Notes under the pieces: model-generated
Databases searched by the model: none
Seen by the model: the letters and a program-made list of their open reading frames with translations, nothing else
Told to the model about the DNA's origin: nothing
Assembly: GCA_035689115.1 (NCBI GenBank)
Contig: DASSMA010000053.1
Coordinates: forward strand, 35,812-99,811
Length of the DNA stretch: 64,000 nucleotides
Reading direction: 5' to 3'
Origin: JAHFUS01 sp035689115
Lineage (GTDB): Bacteria; Actinomycetota; Acidimicrobiia; Acidimicrobiales; GCA-2861595
Shown: in pieces, positions 7,390 to 15,805 of the stretch
How the letters are laid out: the number at the start of each line of letters is the position of its first letter
Position numbering within the stretch: the stretch's first letter is position 1
Program-made: the position numbers and the translations under genes

Positions 7390-7423
7390 ACGGTAGGCGG
7401 CCCCCGCTCACGCCGCCTACCGT
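7390..7423. promoter_or_regulatory. Symmetric divergent promoter of the galactose genes
   Basis: A perfect 11-bp inverted repeat, CGGTAGGCGGC (7391-7401) and GCCGCCTACCG (7412-7422), contains a TACCGT hexamer on each strand. Each hexamer ends 6 or 7 nt before the GTG start of the gene it faces (galK on plus, the galT operon on minus). The repeat therefore presents two mirrored -10 elements for leaderless transcripts and could also bind a regulator. Confidence 0.6.
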
Positions 7424-7429
7424 CCAGGT

Positions 7430-8425
7430 GTGGTGCGCGCCTTCGCCCCCGGTCGGGTGAACCTCATCGGGGACCACACCGACTACACCGGCGGGCTGGC
7501 CCTCCCGATGGCGGTCGACCTCGGGACCACCGTCGTGCTGGAGCGGGGCGGGGAGGTGGTGCGGCTGGTGTCGGCCGACGAGCCCGACCCGGCGGTGGTG
7601 CCGGTGGCCGGGTGCGACCCGACGGCGATGCCGGAGGGGTGGGCGCGCTACGTGGCCGGCGTGGTGGCCGAGGTGCGCCCGGCGGCCGGCGGGACGGGCA
7701 CGGTGACCACCACGCTGCCGCGCGGGGCCGGCCTGTCGTCGAGCGCCGCCCTCGAGGTGGCGGTCGCCCTCGCCCTCGGTTTCCGGGGTCCACCGCTGGA
7801 GCTGGCGCTCGCCTGCCAGCGGGCCGAGCAGCGGGCGTGGGGCGTGCCCACCGGGCTGATGGACCAGCTGGCGTCGGCCGCCGGCCGGGCCGGCCACGCC
7901 CTCCTCGTGGACTTCGCCACCGCCGCCGTCGACCACGTGCCGCTTCCCGAGGGTGCCGACGTGGTGGTGGTGGACTCCGGCGAGCGGCGCTCGGTGGCCG
8001 ACTCCGAGTACCGGAGCCGGCACGGCGAGTGCCAGGCGGCCGAAGCCCTCGTAGGGCCGCTGCGCAGTGCCGACCGGGACGCGGTGGAGGCCATCGCCGA
8101 TCCCGTGCTGCGCCGGCGGGCCCGCCACGTGGTGAGCGAGAACGCCCGGGTGCGGGCCTGCGCGGCGTGCCTCCGGGCCGGCGACGCGGCCGGCGCGGGC
8201 CGCCTCATGACGGAGAGCCACGCCAGCCTGCGGGACGACTTCGAGGTGTCCACCCCCGGCCTCGACGCCCTCGTCGAGCGGCTGCTCGCCCTCGACGGCG
8301 TCTACGGGGCCCGCCTCACCGGCGCCGGCTTCGGCGGCTGCGTGGTGGCGCTCGCCGCCGCCGGCGCCGCCGTGCCGGGGCGGCGGGTCCGGGCGGCCGG
8401 CGGGGCCTTCGCCGAGGAGGGCTGA
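7430..8425 (+). CDS. galK: Galactokinase
   Basis: 331 residues, somewhat shorter than the usual 380 or so. It phosphorylates galactose with ATP as the first Leloir step. All three GHMP-kinase motifs are present: the galactokinase signature GRVNLIGDHTDYTGG at 8-22, the phosphate loop LPRGAGLSSSAALEVA, and LTGAGFGGCVVAL near the C-terminus. The GTG start at 7430 lies 6 nt after TACCGT, so the mRNA is probably leaderless. It is divergent from the unknown gene-galT pair across the symmetric promoter. No galE is in the window. Confidence 0.93.
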   Translation: MVRAFAPGRVNLIGDHTDYTGGLALPMAVDLGTTVVLERGGEVVRLVSADEPDPAVVPVAGCDPTAMPEGWARYVAGVVAEVRPAAGGTGTVTTTLPRGAGLSSSAALEVAVALALGFRGPPLELALACQRAEQRAWGVPTGLMDQLASAAGRAGHALLVDFATAAVDHVPLPEGADVVVVDSGERRSVADSEYRSRHGECQAAEALVGPLRSADRDAVEAIADPVLRRRARHVVSENARVRACAACLRAGDAAGAGRLMTESHASLRDDFEVSTPGLDALVERLLALDGVYGARLTGAGFGGCVVALAAAGAAVPGRRVRAAGGAFAEEG

Positions 8426-8440
8426 CCCTCAGTCCGGCAT

Positions 8441-8556
8441 AGCCGCCATGGATGGCGGCTCGTGCGCGTGAAGGACTCAACCATGGTCGCCGTCGCGCCC
8501 GCCAGGGCTCCGCCGACAGTGAGCGGAGCGCCAGGATGGCGCAGAGCGACCATCGG
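8441..8556. repeat. Dispersed hairpin-rich intergenic repeat, copy A
   Basis: It contains AGCCGCCAT-GG-ATGGCGGCT, then a module closed by ATGGTCGC (8483-8490) and GCGACCAT (8546-8553). Inside that module GCTCCGC pairs with GCGGAGC and GCGCCA with TGGCGC, a multi-branched fold. The same palindrome and core recur at 38122-38278. It fills the gap between galK and the FAD oxidoreductase gene, ending one base before that gene's stop codon. Confidence 0.75.
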
Positions 8557-8557
8557 A

Positions 8558-10054
8558 TTACCGCGCGGCCCCCTCACGGGCCGCCCGCTCGGCCTCGATG
8601 ACCCGCCGTTCGAGCACGGGCGCGTCGCGGCCGGTGCGGTCCTCGGCCTTCTGCTCGTGGTACTCGGCCTCCACGTTCACGCTCCACACGTCGTGGTCGG
8701 CGCCCAGGATGTTCTCCACCGACAGCATGGCCGTGTACATGGAGTGGTCCTGGTTGTTGTACTTGTGCATCCCGTTGCGCCCGACCGGATAGGCGTTGGG
8801 GGCGTTGGCTTCCAGCCACTTCCTGAGGACCTCGACGTTGGCCCGGTAGGCGTCGTCGTACACCGGGTAGGCCTTGGGCATCCGCACCACGTAGCCGCGC
8901 TCCACGTCGGACGGCTGGGCCAGGCCGAGGGCGGCGAGCTCGCGGGTACCGAGAGCCACGAGGTCGTCGTCGGCCATGGTCCACAGGTCGTCGCCCTCGA
9001 AGACGAAGTACTCGAGGCCGAGGCACGTGCGCCCGTCCTTCACCATGTGGGGAGACCACTGGCCGAAGTTCTGGATCCGGCCCACGCGTACCTCGGGGGA
9101 GTGGACGTAGATCCAGTTGTCGGGGAACCCGGCCGCCGCCGGCACCACCAGGGCGACGGTGAGGAAGTCGCGGTGGGTGAGGCCGGTGGCCGCCTGCAGG
9201 ACCTCGGGCGGGGGCGGCGGGTCCATCGCCTGCACCAGGGCGCCGAGCGGCATGGAGGAGATCACCGCGTCGCAGGGGTAGCGCACGTCCTTCCCGTCGA
9301 CCCGGGCGCTGACGGCGACGGCCCGCCCGCCCTCGTGGTGGACGGCGGTGACGGGCGCCTGCATCAGCACTTCGGTCCCGCCGCGCTCGACCAGGTCGCG
9401 GCAGCGCTCCCACATCATCCCCGGGCCCAGCTTCGGGTACTTGAACTCCTCGATGAGGCTGGTGATCGCCGTCTGCTTCCGCTTGGGCGTGAGGGCGTTC
9501 ACGACCGCCTTGCCGAGGGACAGGTTCTTGATCCGCTGGGCCGCCCAGTCGGCCTTGATCTCCGTGGCCGGGACGCCCCACACCTTCTCGGTGTAGGTCT
9601 TGAAGAACGTGCGGTACAGGCGGCCGCCGAAGCGGGCGGTGACCCACCCCTCGAAGCTGTCCTGCTCGGCCGGCGGGCGCACCCGGGCCCACGCGTAGGA
9701 GGCCACGCACTTGGTGGACTCGACGAGGCCGAGGCCCTTGACGGCGTTGGCCGCCCGCAGGGGGTAGTCGAAGTACTTGCCGTTGTAATAGATCCGGCTC
9801 ATACGGGGGCGGACGAGGAAGTCCTCGTCGGGGAGGATCTCGTGCCAGAGGTCCTCGACGGCCTTGACCTTGGTGAAGAACCGGTGCCCGCCGATGTCGA
9901 AGCGCCAGCCCTCGCGCTCGGCCGTGCGGCTGATGCCGCCCACCACCGAGTCCGCCTCCAGCACCGTGGAGGGGATGCCCCGCCGGGCCAGCAGGTAGGC
10001 GGCGGTGAGCCCGGCCGGGCCGGCGCCGACGATGACGACTTCAGGATCCTGCAT
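8558..10054 (-). CDS. FAD-dependent oxidoreductase, amine-oxidase/UDP-galactopyranose-mutase-like
   Basis: 498 residues. The N-terminal dinucleotide-binding motif VVIVGAGPAGLTAAYLLARRG is followed by the Glu that binds the FAD ribose and by GGISRTAEREGWRFDIGGHRFF, typical of the flavin amine-oxidase/UGM/protoporphyrinogen-oxidase fold. The C-terminal third has GRNGMHKYNNQDHSMYTAM, as in UGM-like envelope proteins. The substrate is unknown; a nucleotide sugar or lipid-linked sugar is plausible. I chose ATG 10054 (AGGAG 4 nt upstream); ATG 10066 overlaps the previous stop (ATGA) and is an alternative. It follows a GT39-like transferase gene in one operon. Confidence 0.82.
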   Translation of the reverse strand: MQDPEVVIVGAGPAGLTAAYLLARRGIPSTVLEADSVVGGISRTAEREGWRFDIGGHRFFTKVKAVEDLWHEILPDEDFLVRPRMSRIYYNGKYFDYPLRAANAVKGLGLVESTKCVASYAWARVRPPAEQDSFEGWVTARFGGRLYRTFFKTYTEKVWGVPATEIKADWAAQRIKNLSLGKAVVNALTPKRKQTAITSLIEEFKYPKLGPGMMWERCRDLVERGGTEVLMQAPVTAVHHEGGRAVAVSARVDGKDVRYPCDAVISSMPLGALVQAMDPPPPPEVLQAATGLTHRDFLTVALVVPAAAGFPDNWIYVHSPEVRVGRIQNFGQWSPHMVKDGRTCLGLEYFVFEGDDLWTMADDDLVALGTRELAALGLAQPSDVERGYVVRMPKAYPVYDDAYRANVEVLRKWLEANAPNAYPVGRNGMHKYNNQDHSMYTAMLSVENILGADHDVWSVNVEAEYHEQKAEDRTGRDAPVLERRVIEAERAAREGAAR

Positions 10055-10062
10055 GCCACTCC

Positions 10063-11658
10063 TCATCGTTGGGGGTCGAAGCGGTACAGCTGCGCATGTT
10101 CGTAGGCGGCGTGCGCTCCCACGACCCGGACCGGGTCGGGCCGCAACTGGTGGAGCGTGCCGAAGATCCGCTCGCACGAATGCTCCAGGCCGTGGTAGCC
10201 CGGCGAGGTGACCATCCAGATCGTCGACGACGCGGCCCGGAGGTCGATGGCGCGGGCGAAGGCGCGGGGGTCGCTGTTGTGCACCCGCTCGGTGTAGTCG
10301 ACCCAGTCGACGCGCTCCAGCGAGCTTCCCGGCGGGAAGACGACCGTGGTGGCGGCGATCGGGCCCAGCTCCCGGGCCAGGCCGGGCCCCAGCTGGTCGG
10401 GGCAGACCACCACGGCGTCGCCCGGTTGCACCCGCCGGTCGAGGGCGGCCGCCACCTGCCGGGCCTGGGTGCGGGGGGCGTCCGCCGCCTCGAACGAGCG
10501 GAACAGGCCCACGCTGACGAGGGCGACGGCGATGATGCGGACGGCCCTGGGGTGCTCCACCGCCGCCAGCCCGCGCGCCGCCAGGAGCACGAACGGCACC
10601 ATCACCACGGCGGCGTAGCGGGGGGCGAAGGCGCTGCCCGTGACGCGGGAGGCGACGAGGGCCAGGGTCAGGGTGCCGGCGACGACAGCGGCCATGGGGC
10701 GGGCCTGCGGCCGGCCGGCGGGGTCGATCTCGATGGCGCCACCGGGCAGCGGCTGGGCGCACAGCCCGAGCAGGGCGAGCATCGGATAGGCGAGCCCGAG
10801 CAGGCCGAGCCCGCCCCGGTCGCCGGCCAGGCTGCGGAGGGACGACTCGAAGATCCACAAGCCGGCCACCTGTCCCCAGGGGGCGCCGGTGTGGCGGAGC
10901 TGGTACAGGAAGGTGGGCGCCCAGGGGAGGAAGACCACGCCGCCGGCGGCCATGGCGCCGACCACCCGGAAGGCGGCCGCCCGGCCAGGGTCGCCGGCGG
11001 GGTGCCGGAGCCCGCAGGCCAGCACCACCGTCGTCACGACGGCCAGCAGGAACAGCGCCCAGTAGTGCGTGAGCGCCAGGGCGGCGGTGAGGGCGGCCAC
11101 GGCGGCGAGCGGCCACCGGCCCGGGCGCTCCAGAGCCTGGTGGACGGCCAGGATCCCGGCGGCCGACAGCAGCATCACCAGCGAGTACATCCGGGCCTCG
11201 GTGGCGTAGCGGTGCAGGAACGGCAGCGACACGAGGAGCAGCGCCGCCGCCACCGCCGCCCGCCGCCCGTACAGCCGGGCCGCGGCGAGGACGCCCACGG
11301 GGACGGTGGCCACCGCCAGCACGGCCGACAGCGACCGGCCCGCCGTGTCGCCGTCGCCGAAGACGCCCGTCCAGAGGTGCAGCAGGAGGTAGTAGAGCGG
11401 CGGCGAGCCGTCGCCCCGGAGGGCGGTGAGCACCTGGCCCAGCGGCTGGCGGGCGATGCTCATGGTCTGCGCCTCGTCGAGCCACATGGGCGTGCGCCGC
11501 GAGAGGACCAGGCTGGCCCCGATCAGGACCGTCGACGCCGCCGTGGCGGCGACGGCCAGCGGCGCCAGGCTGCCGCCGGCACCGGTGAGCACCATGACCG
11601 GCCGCGCCGCAGCCCGGGCGGGACGGCCCGCCGCCGGGCGATCGGTAACGACTCGCAT
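10063..11658 (-). CDS. Polytopic GT39-like glycosyltransferase
   Basis: About 531 residues with some ten transmembrane helices across the first 400 residues and a soluble C-terminal domain. The early motif SRRTPMWLDEAQT, with the acidic pair DE in the first external loop, is typical of ArnT/PMT-type transferases that use polyprenyl-phosphate sugars at the outer membrane face. ATG 11658 has GGAG 6 nt upstream; a GTG at 11691 is an alternative. It is followed, with overlapping ATGA option, by the FAD oxidoreductase, suggesting joint work on an envelope glycan. Confidence 0.82.
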   Translation of the reverse strand: MRVVTDRPAAGRPARAAARPVMVLTGAGGSLAPLAVAATAASTVLIGASLVLSRRTPMWLDEAQTMSIARQPLGQVLTALRGDGSPPLYYLLLHLWTGVFGDGDTAGRSLSAVLAVATVPVGVLAAARLYGRRAAVAAALLLVSLPFLHRYATEARMYSLVMLLSAAGILAVHQALERPGRWPLAAVAALTAALALTHYWALFLLAVVTTVVLACGLRHPAGDPGRAAAFRVVGAMAAGGVVFLPWAPTFLYQLRHTGAPWGQVAGLWIFESSLRSLAGDRGGLGLLGLAYPMLALLGLCAQPLPGGAIEIDPAGRPQARPMAAVVAGTLTLALVASRVTGSAFAPRYAAVVMVPFVLLAARGLAAVEHPRAVRIIAVALVSVGLFRSFEAADAPRTQARQVAAALDRRVQPGDAVVVCPDQLGPGLARELGPIAATTVVFPPGSSLERVDWVDYTERVHNSDPRAFARAIDLRAASSTIWMVTSPGYHGLEHSCERIFGTLHQLRPDPVRVVGAHAAYEHAQLYRFDPQR

Positions 11659-11839
11659 GGGAGGCTCCAGAAGGGTGGGGTCGCCCGTCACCCGTTTTTC
11701 GAGGGGCGCGATCGGTTGTCAACCGCCCGTCGGGCATCTTGCCACGAACCCCCCGCCGCAAACACTTCGCGGGTCCCGTGCCGGCTTTCCCGCCGGGCAC
11801 CGGAATGCCGGGGACGGCGGCGGAGAAGGGCTTGCTCGC

Positions 11840-12247
11840 GTGCAGACCTTCCTTCCCGACCCCGACTTCGGGACCAGCGCCCGCCTGCTCTGCGGGCCTG
11901 ACGCGGCGGACGTACGGCTGGAAGGCGCATCCAGCGGTGCGCATGTGCTCCGGGTGCGAGGAGGCCCTCGCCGCCTACGCGGTGGCGGTGTGCACCGAGT
12001 GGCGCGGGCGGGGCCACCGCGACACCGTCGAGGGATCCGTCGTGGAGGCCCTGTCCGACGCCGGCCTCGGCCGCAGGGGCCCGCCACGCGCCCAGGCCGA
12101 ACTGGCGGCCGCCGGCGCCCTGCCGGTGTGGTTGGGCGACGAGCCGCTCCACCGCAGCCACCGTTCCGCCCTGGTGCGCAAGGATCCCGCGTACTACCGG
12201 CCGCGGTTCCCCGACGTGCCCGACGACCTGCCCTACGTGTGGCCCCC
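11840..12247 (+). pseudogene. Pyrimidine-dimer DNA glycosylase-like gene with a frameshifting internal deletion
   Basis: From GTG 11840 the frame reads QTFLPDPDFGTSARLL, the usual N-terminus of the actinobacterial Pyr_excise (T4 endonuclease V-like) family. The homology then continues in another frame as LTRRTYGWKAHPAVRM and on to YRPRFPDVPDDLPYVWP. The segment normally lying between, with the conserved LGKQRVE-type helix (about 18 residues), is missing and replaced by about 7 nt, shifting the frame. No stop follows the C-terminus, which runs into the convergent gene at 12252. A sequencing or assembly error in a GC-rich stretch is possible, but the lost helix argues for real decay. Confidence 0.65.
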
Positions 12248-12251
12248 GGGG

Positions 12252-12635
12252 CTACGGACTGGCGAGGGCGGGCTGAACGGGAAGGCGCTGGCAGGCGCCC
12301 TCGGCCCGGAACCGGTCGACCTTCTCGAACAGCGTCCGCGGGTCGACCACCGCCCGGCCGTGGTCGAAGCAGTGCACGGTGACGGGGATGTCCTTGGGCA
12401 GCGGGCCGGCCGCCATTGACCACAGGGCCTCGCCGCCGGCGGACCCGCCGGTGGCGGGCGACCACACGGTGAGCCAGGGGCCGTTGGCCGCCTCGGTGAC
12501 CAGCGCCAGCCCCTCGCCGCACTGGCTGCAGGACACGTCGACCACCCGGGCCTGGGTGGGGAACAGCGAGAGCACCACCGACTTGCCCATCCCGCCGAGG
12601 ACGGTATGGGCCCACGAGTGGGTCGTGTCGGTCAT
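12252..12635 (-). CDS. Hypothetical 127-residue protein
   Basis: It begins MTDTTHSWAHTVLGG and contains VSCSQCGEGL, a CxxC pair that could bind metal, then regions resembling beta strands. No signal peptide or membrane helix is visible. An AGGTG lies about 10 nt before the ATG. Its 3' end touches the C-terminal coding remnant of the broken glycosylase gene on the other strand. The family is not recognised. Confidence 0.6.
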   Translation of the reverse strand: MTDTTHSWAHTVLGGMGKSVVLSLFPTQARVVDVSCSQCGEGLALVTEAANGPWLTVWSPATGGSAGGEALWSMAAGPLPKDIPVTVHCFDHGRAVVDPRTLFEKVDRFRAEGACQRLPVQPALASP

Positions 12636-12779
12636 TGCTGGTGCACCTCTGTCTCGTCCACGGGAGCGGCAAAGTCCACACATCGCCTGAACGAACGGTG
12701 AACGGGGCAATTCTACGCCTTCCGCGCGGGGCCCACCGGCGCGCCGCCTAGCCTCGGAGCCACCAAGCCAGGAGGTGAC

Positions 12780-13079
12780 ATGAAGTTCCTCGTGCTCTGG
12801 AAGTTGGAGCTGTCCCGGGTCTCCGGGGACCTGATGCGATCGGTCCTCACCATGCCCGACCACGCCAAGCCCCTGGAGGAGAAGGGGAAGGTGGTGGGGC
12901 GGTACCACATCGTCGGCTCCCACGGCGGTGCCTGGATCTACGACGTGGACTCCAACGAGGAACTCGAGATGCTCCTCGCCCAGTCGCCGGTCTACAACCT
13001 CGCCCACTACCAGGTGTACCCGCTGGCCGACATGACGGCGCTCCCGCTCGGTGCCCCGCCCGGTTCGAGCGAGTCGTAG
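12780..13079 (+). CDS. Muconolactone-isomerase-like small protein
   Basis: 99 residues with a ferredoxin-like fold pattern (KFLVLWKLE ... GGAWIYDVDSNEELEMLLAQSP ... HYQVYPLADM) that matches the muconolactone delta-isomerase domain family. Many members lie outside aromatic catabolism and have no known substrate; no beta-ketoadipate genes are nearby, so the isomerase role is doubtful. The RBS is excellent: AGGAGGT 3 nt before ATG. A TAGCCT hexamer near 12746 is a plausible -10. Confidence 0.75.
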   Translation: MKFLVLWKLELSRVSGDLMRSVLTMPDHAKPLEEKGKVVGRYHIVGSHGGAWIYDVDSNEELEMLLAQSPVYNLAHYQVYPLADMTALPLGAPPGSSES

Positions 13080-13193
13080 TAGTAGCGGAATACATCTAGT
13101 GACAGGGGCCTGTTCGGCGCGGTAGGACAGCGGGCGGGTTGGCGGCCGCTGCCGGTCGCCTGCCCGGTCCGTCGACGCTGGGAGGTCGCTGGG

Positions 13194-14171
13194 GTGGCTC
13201 CACCCGCCAGGTCGTTGCCGCCGGAGCCGCCGGCGCGGCCCGGCGACGACGCCGGCCGGGAGCAGTCGCCCGGCCCGAGGGCGGCGCGGCGCCCGAACCT
13301 GCCCGCCGCCCCGGCCGCCACGCCGGCGACCCGGCCCGACGGCCGGCCCGCCCGGCGGGTGCGTCGCACCGACGTACCCGCCGGGCCGGCCGCCAAGCCC
13401 GTACCCCTCGCCGACGACCGGCCCGTCCGCCCCCCGCCCGCACCCGCCCCCCGCCGCCGGCGCGTCGGCCTGGCGGCCGAGGCCGAGGCCCACCAGGGCC
13501 GCCTTCGGGGTGGCGCGGCGGCGGCCGCCGCCCCGATCGTCGACGCACCCTCGGTCGGCACGTGCGCCTGCGGCATGCCGGCGTCCAGCCGCTGCGACGA
13601 CGGGTGTGGCCGGCCGGCGTGCAGGGAGCATCTCCTCCAGCGGTCCAGCCACCTGGCGTGGCCCGGGCCGTACCGATCCGAGCGCGAGCACACCGCCTAC
13701 ATGCGCGGGTTCTGGGCCCACCCGGGTGCCCGCTGCGCCTGGTGCCGGCAGCAGGCGGGCGTGGACGCCATGGCCGCCCTGCCGCCCGTCGAGCCGCTCC
13801 CGCCCGGGGTGGTGGAGCGGCTCACCGTGCTCCTCCGCTCGCCCCACGACTACCCGTCCGACGCCTGGGAGCAGACGATCCGCCAGCACGGCGGCGTGAC
13901 CGCCGTCGCCGAACTGCTGGCCGGCGGCGTCCACAGCCGCAAGCCGGCCCAGGCGTTCGACGGGCGCAAGGGCGAGGTGCTGGCCGGGGTGTCGGTGGGA
14001 TCGCCCGGTGCCGAGGCCTTCGAGGTCATGGACCGGCTGGGCGTGGTGTGGGTGGTGCGCCCGCTCGGGGTGGGTCTCGTGCGCAAGCGCAAGGCATGGG
14101 CCTGGGAGCGGGCCGGCGACGACGAGGTGGCCCGCCTCCTGCCCCGCATCGTCGAACTGGCCGCCCGGTAG
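13194..14171 (+). CDS. Hypothetical protein with Pro/Arg-rich N-terminus and Cys-rich knuckle
   Basis: 325 residues. The first 115 are low-complexity Pro/Ala/Arg and probably disordered. Next comes a Cys/His cluster with the pattern CxC...C..C..C..H (about 123-145) and a later CAWC, together a likely zinc-binding module. The C-terminal half is an ordered mixed region ending VRPLGVGLVRKRKAWAW. The GTG start has GGGAGG about 9 nt upstream. The family is not recognised; a nucleic-acid or protein-binding role is only a guess. Confidence 0.6.
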   Translation: MAPPARSLPPEPPARPGDDAGREQSPGPRAARRPNLPAAPAATPATRPDGRPARRVRRTDVPAGPAAKPVPLADDRPVRPPPAPAPRRRRVGLAAEAEAHQGRLRGGAAAAAAPIVDAPSVGTCACGMPASSRCDDGCGRPACREHLLQRSSHLAWPGPYRSEREHTAYMRGFWAHPGARCAWCRQQAGVDAMAALPPVEPLPPGVVERLTVLLRSPHDYPSDAWEQTIRQHGGVTAVAELLAGGVHSRKPAQAFDGRKGEVLAGVSVGSPGAEAFEVMDRLGVVWVVRPLGVGLVRKRKAWAWERAGDDEVARLLPRIVELAAR

Positions 14172-14194
14172 CTCGCCGCTGCAGGTACTTCAGG

Positions 14195-14223
14195 CGGATG
14201 TGAACGGAAACCGATCACATCCG
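14195..14223. terminator. Inverted repeat between convergent genes
   Basis: CGGATGTGA and TCACATCCG form a perfect 9-bp stem with an 11-nt loop, between the stops of two convergent genes. No T-run follows on either strand, so termination is inferred from position only. Confidence 0.4.
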
Positions 14224-14248
14224 GCGGATCTCCGCCGCCGGGCGGGCG

Positions 14249-15229
14249 TCAGGGGCCGGCGATGCCGGCGCCCTCTTCGAGCTCGGTGGCGAGGGCGGCG
14301 GCCTGCTGCGCCTCGGCACGGGCGGTCTCCGCCGCGCCGGCGGCCGCCCGGGCGGCGGCGTCGGCGTCCTCGGCGTCGCCCTGGAGGCGGGTGGCCACCG
14401 TCTCGGCGGCGGCGGTGGCGGCCAGGGCGGCGTCGGAGGCCTTCCTGGCCTCGACCAGGCGCTCGGCCGCCGCCCGGGCGGCGGCCCGGGCCTCCTCGGC
14501 CCGGGTGTTGGCGACAGCCGCCAGCTCCTCCGCCGCGTCCAGGAGGTCGGCCGCCCGGGTGGCGGCGGCCCGGGCGGAGGCGATGGCCGCCGCCGGGTCG
14601 ACGGCCGGCGGTTCCGCCGGCGCCGTGGCCGCCTCCGATCGGGCCGCCGGCTGCTCCGGGACCGGCCGCCGGCGCAGGGCCGGCGCGCCGGCGCCGGTCA
14701 TGGCGTCGAGGCCGAGCCCCGGCGCCTCCCAGTCGTCCTCGAGCAGGCCCGCCCGCAGCCGCGCCGCCACCGCCGGGTCGACGATGGCCGCCCGGAGGGT
14801 GGCGGCCATCCGCTGGCGGGGCGCTTCGCCGGCGCCCAGGCCGGCGCCGGCGAGGTGGCCGGCGCCGGCCGCGGTGGCGGCGTCGACCGCCGAGCGCTCG
14901 ACCGTCTGGGCGGTGCGCAGGCCGGCGGCGTCGCCGCCCAGCGCGTCCCTGGTGGCGTCCCGGAGGCGGGCGCCGGCGTCGAGCACGGCGTCGACGAGCC
15001 CCGGGTTCGTATGGGCGACCCGGTTCAGGGCCCAGGCGGTGGCCGGCGGCCGGTGCAGCTTGGCCACCCTGGCGGCCTCGGCCCGGTCGCCGCCGGCGCG
15101 GAGGCGCTTGACCAGGTCGTCGCGGGCGGCGGTGAAGGCGGAGGGCGCCAGGTCGTAGAGCCGGCGGCCGGCGTCGCCACCGGGGACGTCGAAGGCGCCG
15201 GCTGCGTCGGTGTGGCCCAACGCGTCCAT
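14249..15229 (-). CDS. Ala-rich coiled-coil protein, conserved actinobacterial hypothetical
   Basis: 326 residues. The N-terminal 75 residues (RLYDLAPSAFTAARDDLVKRLRAGGDRAEAARVAKLHRPPATAWALN) match a pattern I have seen in many actinobacterial hypothetical proteins. The C-terminal half is almost continuous Ala-rich heptad-like helix (about 215-320), predicted coiled coil. No membrane segment. The start ATG 15229 was chosen because the recognisable N-terminal domain begins there. Function unknown. Confidence 0.65.
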   Translation of the reverse strand: MDALGHTDAAGAFDVPGGDAGRRLYDLAPSAFTAARDDLVKRLRAGGDRAEAARVAKLHRPPATAWALNRVAHTNPGLVDAVLDAGARLRDATRDALGGDAAGLRTAQTVERSAVDAATAAGAGHLAGAGLGAGEAPRQRMAATLRAAIVDPAVAARLRAGLLEDDWEAPGLGLDAMTGAGAPALRRRPVPEQPAARSEAATAPAEPPAVDPAAAIASARAAATRAADLLDAAEELAAVANTRAEEARAAARAAAERLVEARKASDAALAATAAAETVATRLQGDAEDADAAARAAAGAAETARAEAQQAAALATELEEGAGIAGP

Positions 15230-15240
15230 CCTGGGCGCGG

Positions 15241-15771
15241 CTATTTGCTCGAGAGGGCGGTGAGGGTGCGGAACGTGCCGGCGGTGACCCCGCCGTACAC
15301 GGTGTGGGCGCTCAGGTCCTGGGCGAGGGTGCGCAGGCCGTAGTCCCAGATCCGCTTGTAGATGCCGAGACGGGGGAGGGCGGCGTACCCGCTGGCCCAC
15401 ACCACCGGGCCGAGAGCGGAGTCCACGGCGGACTGGAAGCGCCGGTGGTGCACGGAGCCGGCCACGACCCCGTAGACGGCGCCGCTGACCACCCCCATCG
15501 ACCAGTGGACGACGTCGTTGGTGACCGCCGCCAGGCGGGCCGGCGGCTCCCGGTGGAAGGCCGCCTCGAAGAGCCGCTTGCCCACGAGGGCCGGGGCCGG
15601 CGCCCCCTCCCACCCGTGGACGGAGGTGGACAGCTCCCACGGGACGAACTTCTGGGCGCCGCCGCCGCGCCGGTAGCGCTGGTACCAGACCAGGTCCATG
15701 GCGAGGGTGCCGACGGCGCCGGCCACGGCGCCACGCGCCGCCGAGCCGAGGGGCAGGTGGGGCCGTCGCAC
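15241..15771 (-). CDS. Membrane-associated hypothetical protein
   Basis: 176 residues with about four hydrophobic stretches, two of them Gly/Ala-rich (GAVAGAVGTLAMDLVWY and MGVVSGAVYGVVAG), as in small integral membrane proteins related to DUF1440-type families; this placement is tentative. GTG 15771 lies 6 nt after TACAGT, so translation is probably leaderless. It ends 11 nt before the start of the coiled-coil gene, so both may share a transcript. Confidence 0.6.
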   Translation of the reverse strand: MRRPHLPLGSAARGAVAGAVGTLAMDLVWYQRYRRGGGAQKFVPWELSTSVHGWEGAPAPALVGKRLFEAAFHREPPARLAAVTNDVVHWSMGVVSGAVYGVVAGSVHHRRFQSAVDSALGPVVWASGYAALPRLGIYKRIWDYGLRTLAQDLSAHTVYGGVTAGTFRTLTALSSK

Positions 15772-15805
15772 GCCCGGACTGTAGGCGGCGAGGGGCGGCC
15801 GGCGC

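Noticed and set aside
12248..12419. Continuation of the glycosylase frame to a stop at 12419
   Set aside because: Family homology ends at the DLPYVWP motif; the remainder is antisense to the gene at 12252-12635 and reflects lack of a stop in GC-rich DNA.
14195..14223. Inverted repeat considered as an operator or attachment site
   Set aside because: It lies between two convergent stops, with no second copy found by eye and no integrase; a terminator-type hairpin is the simpler reading.
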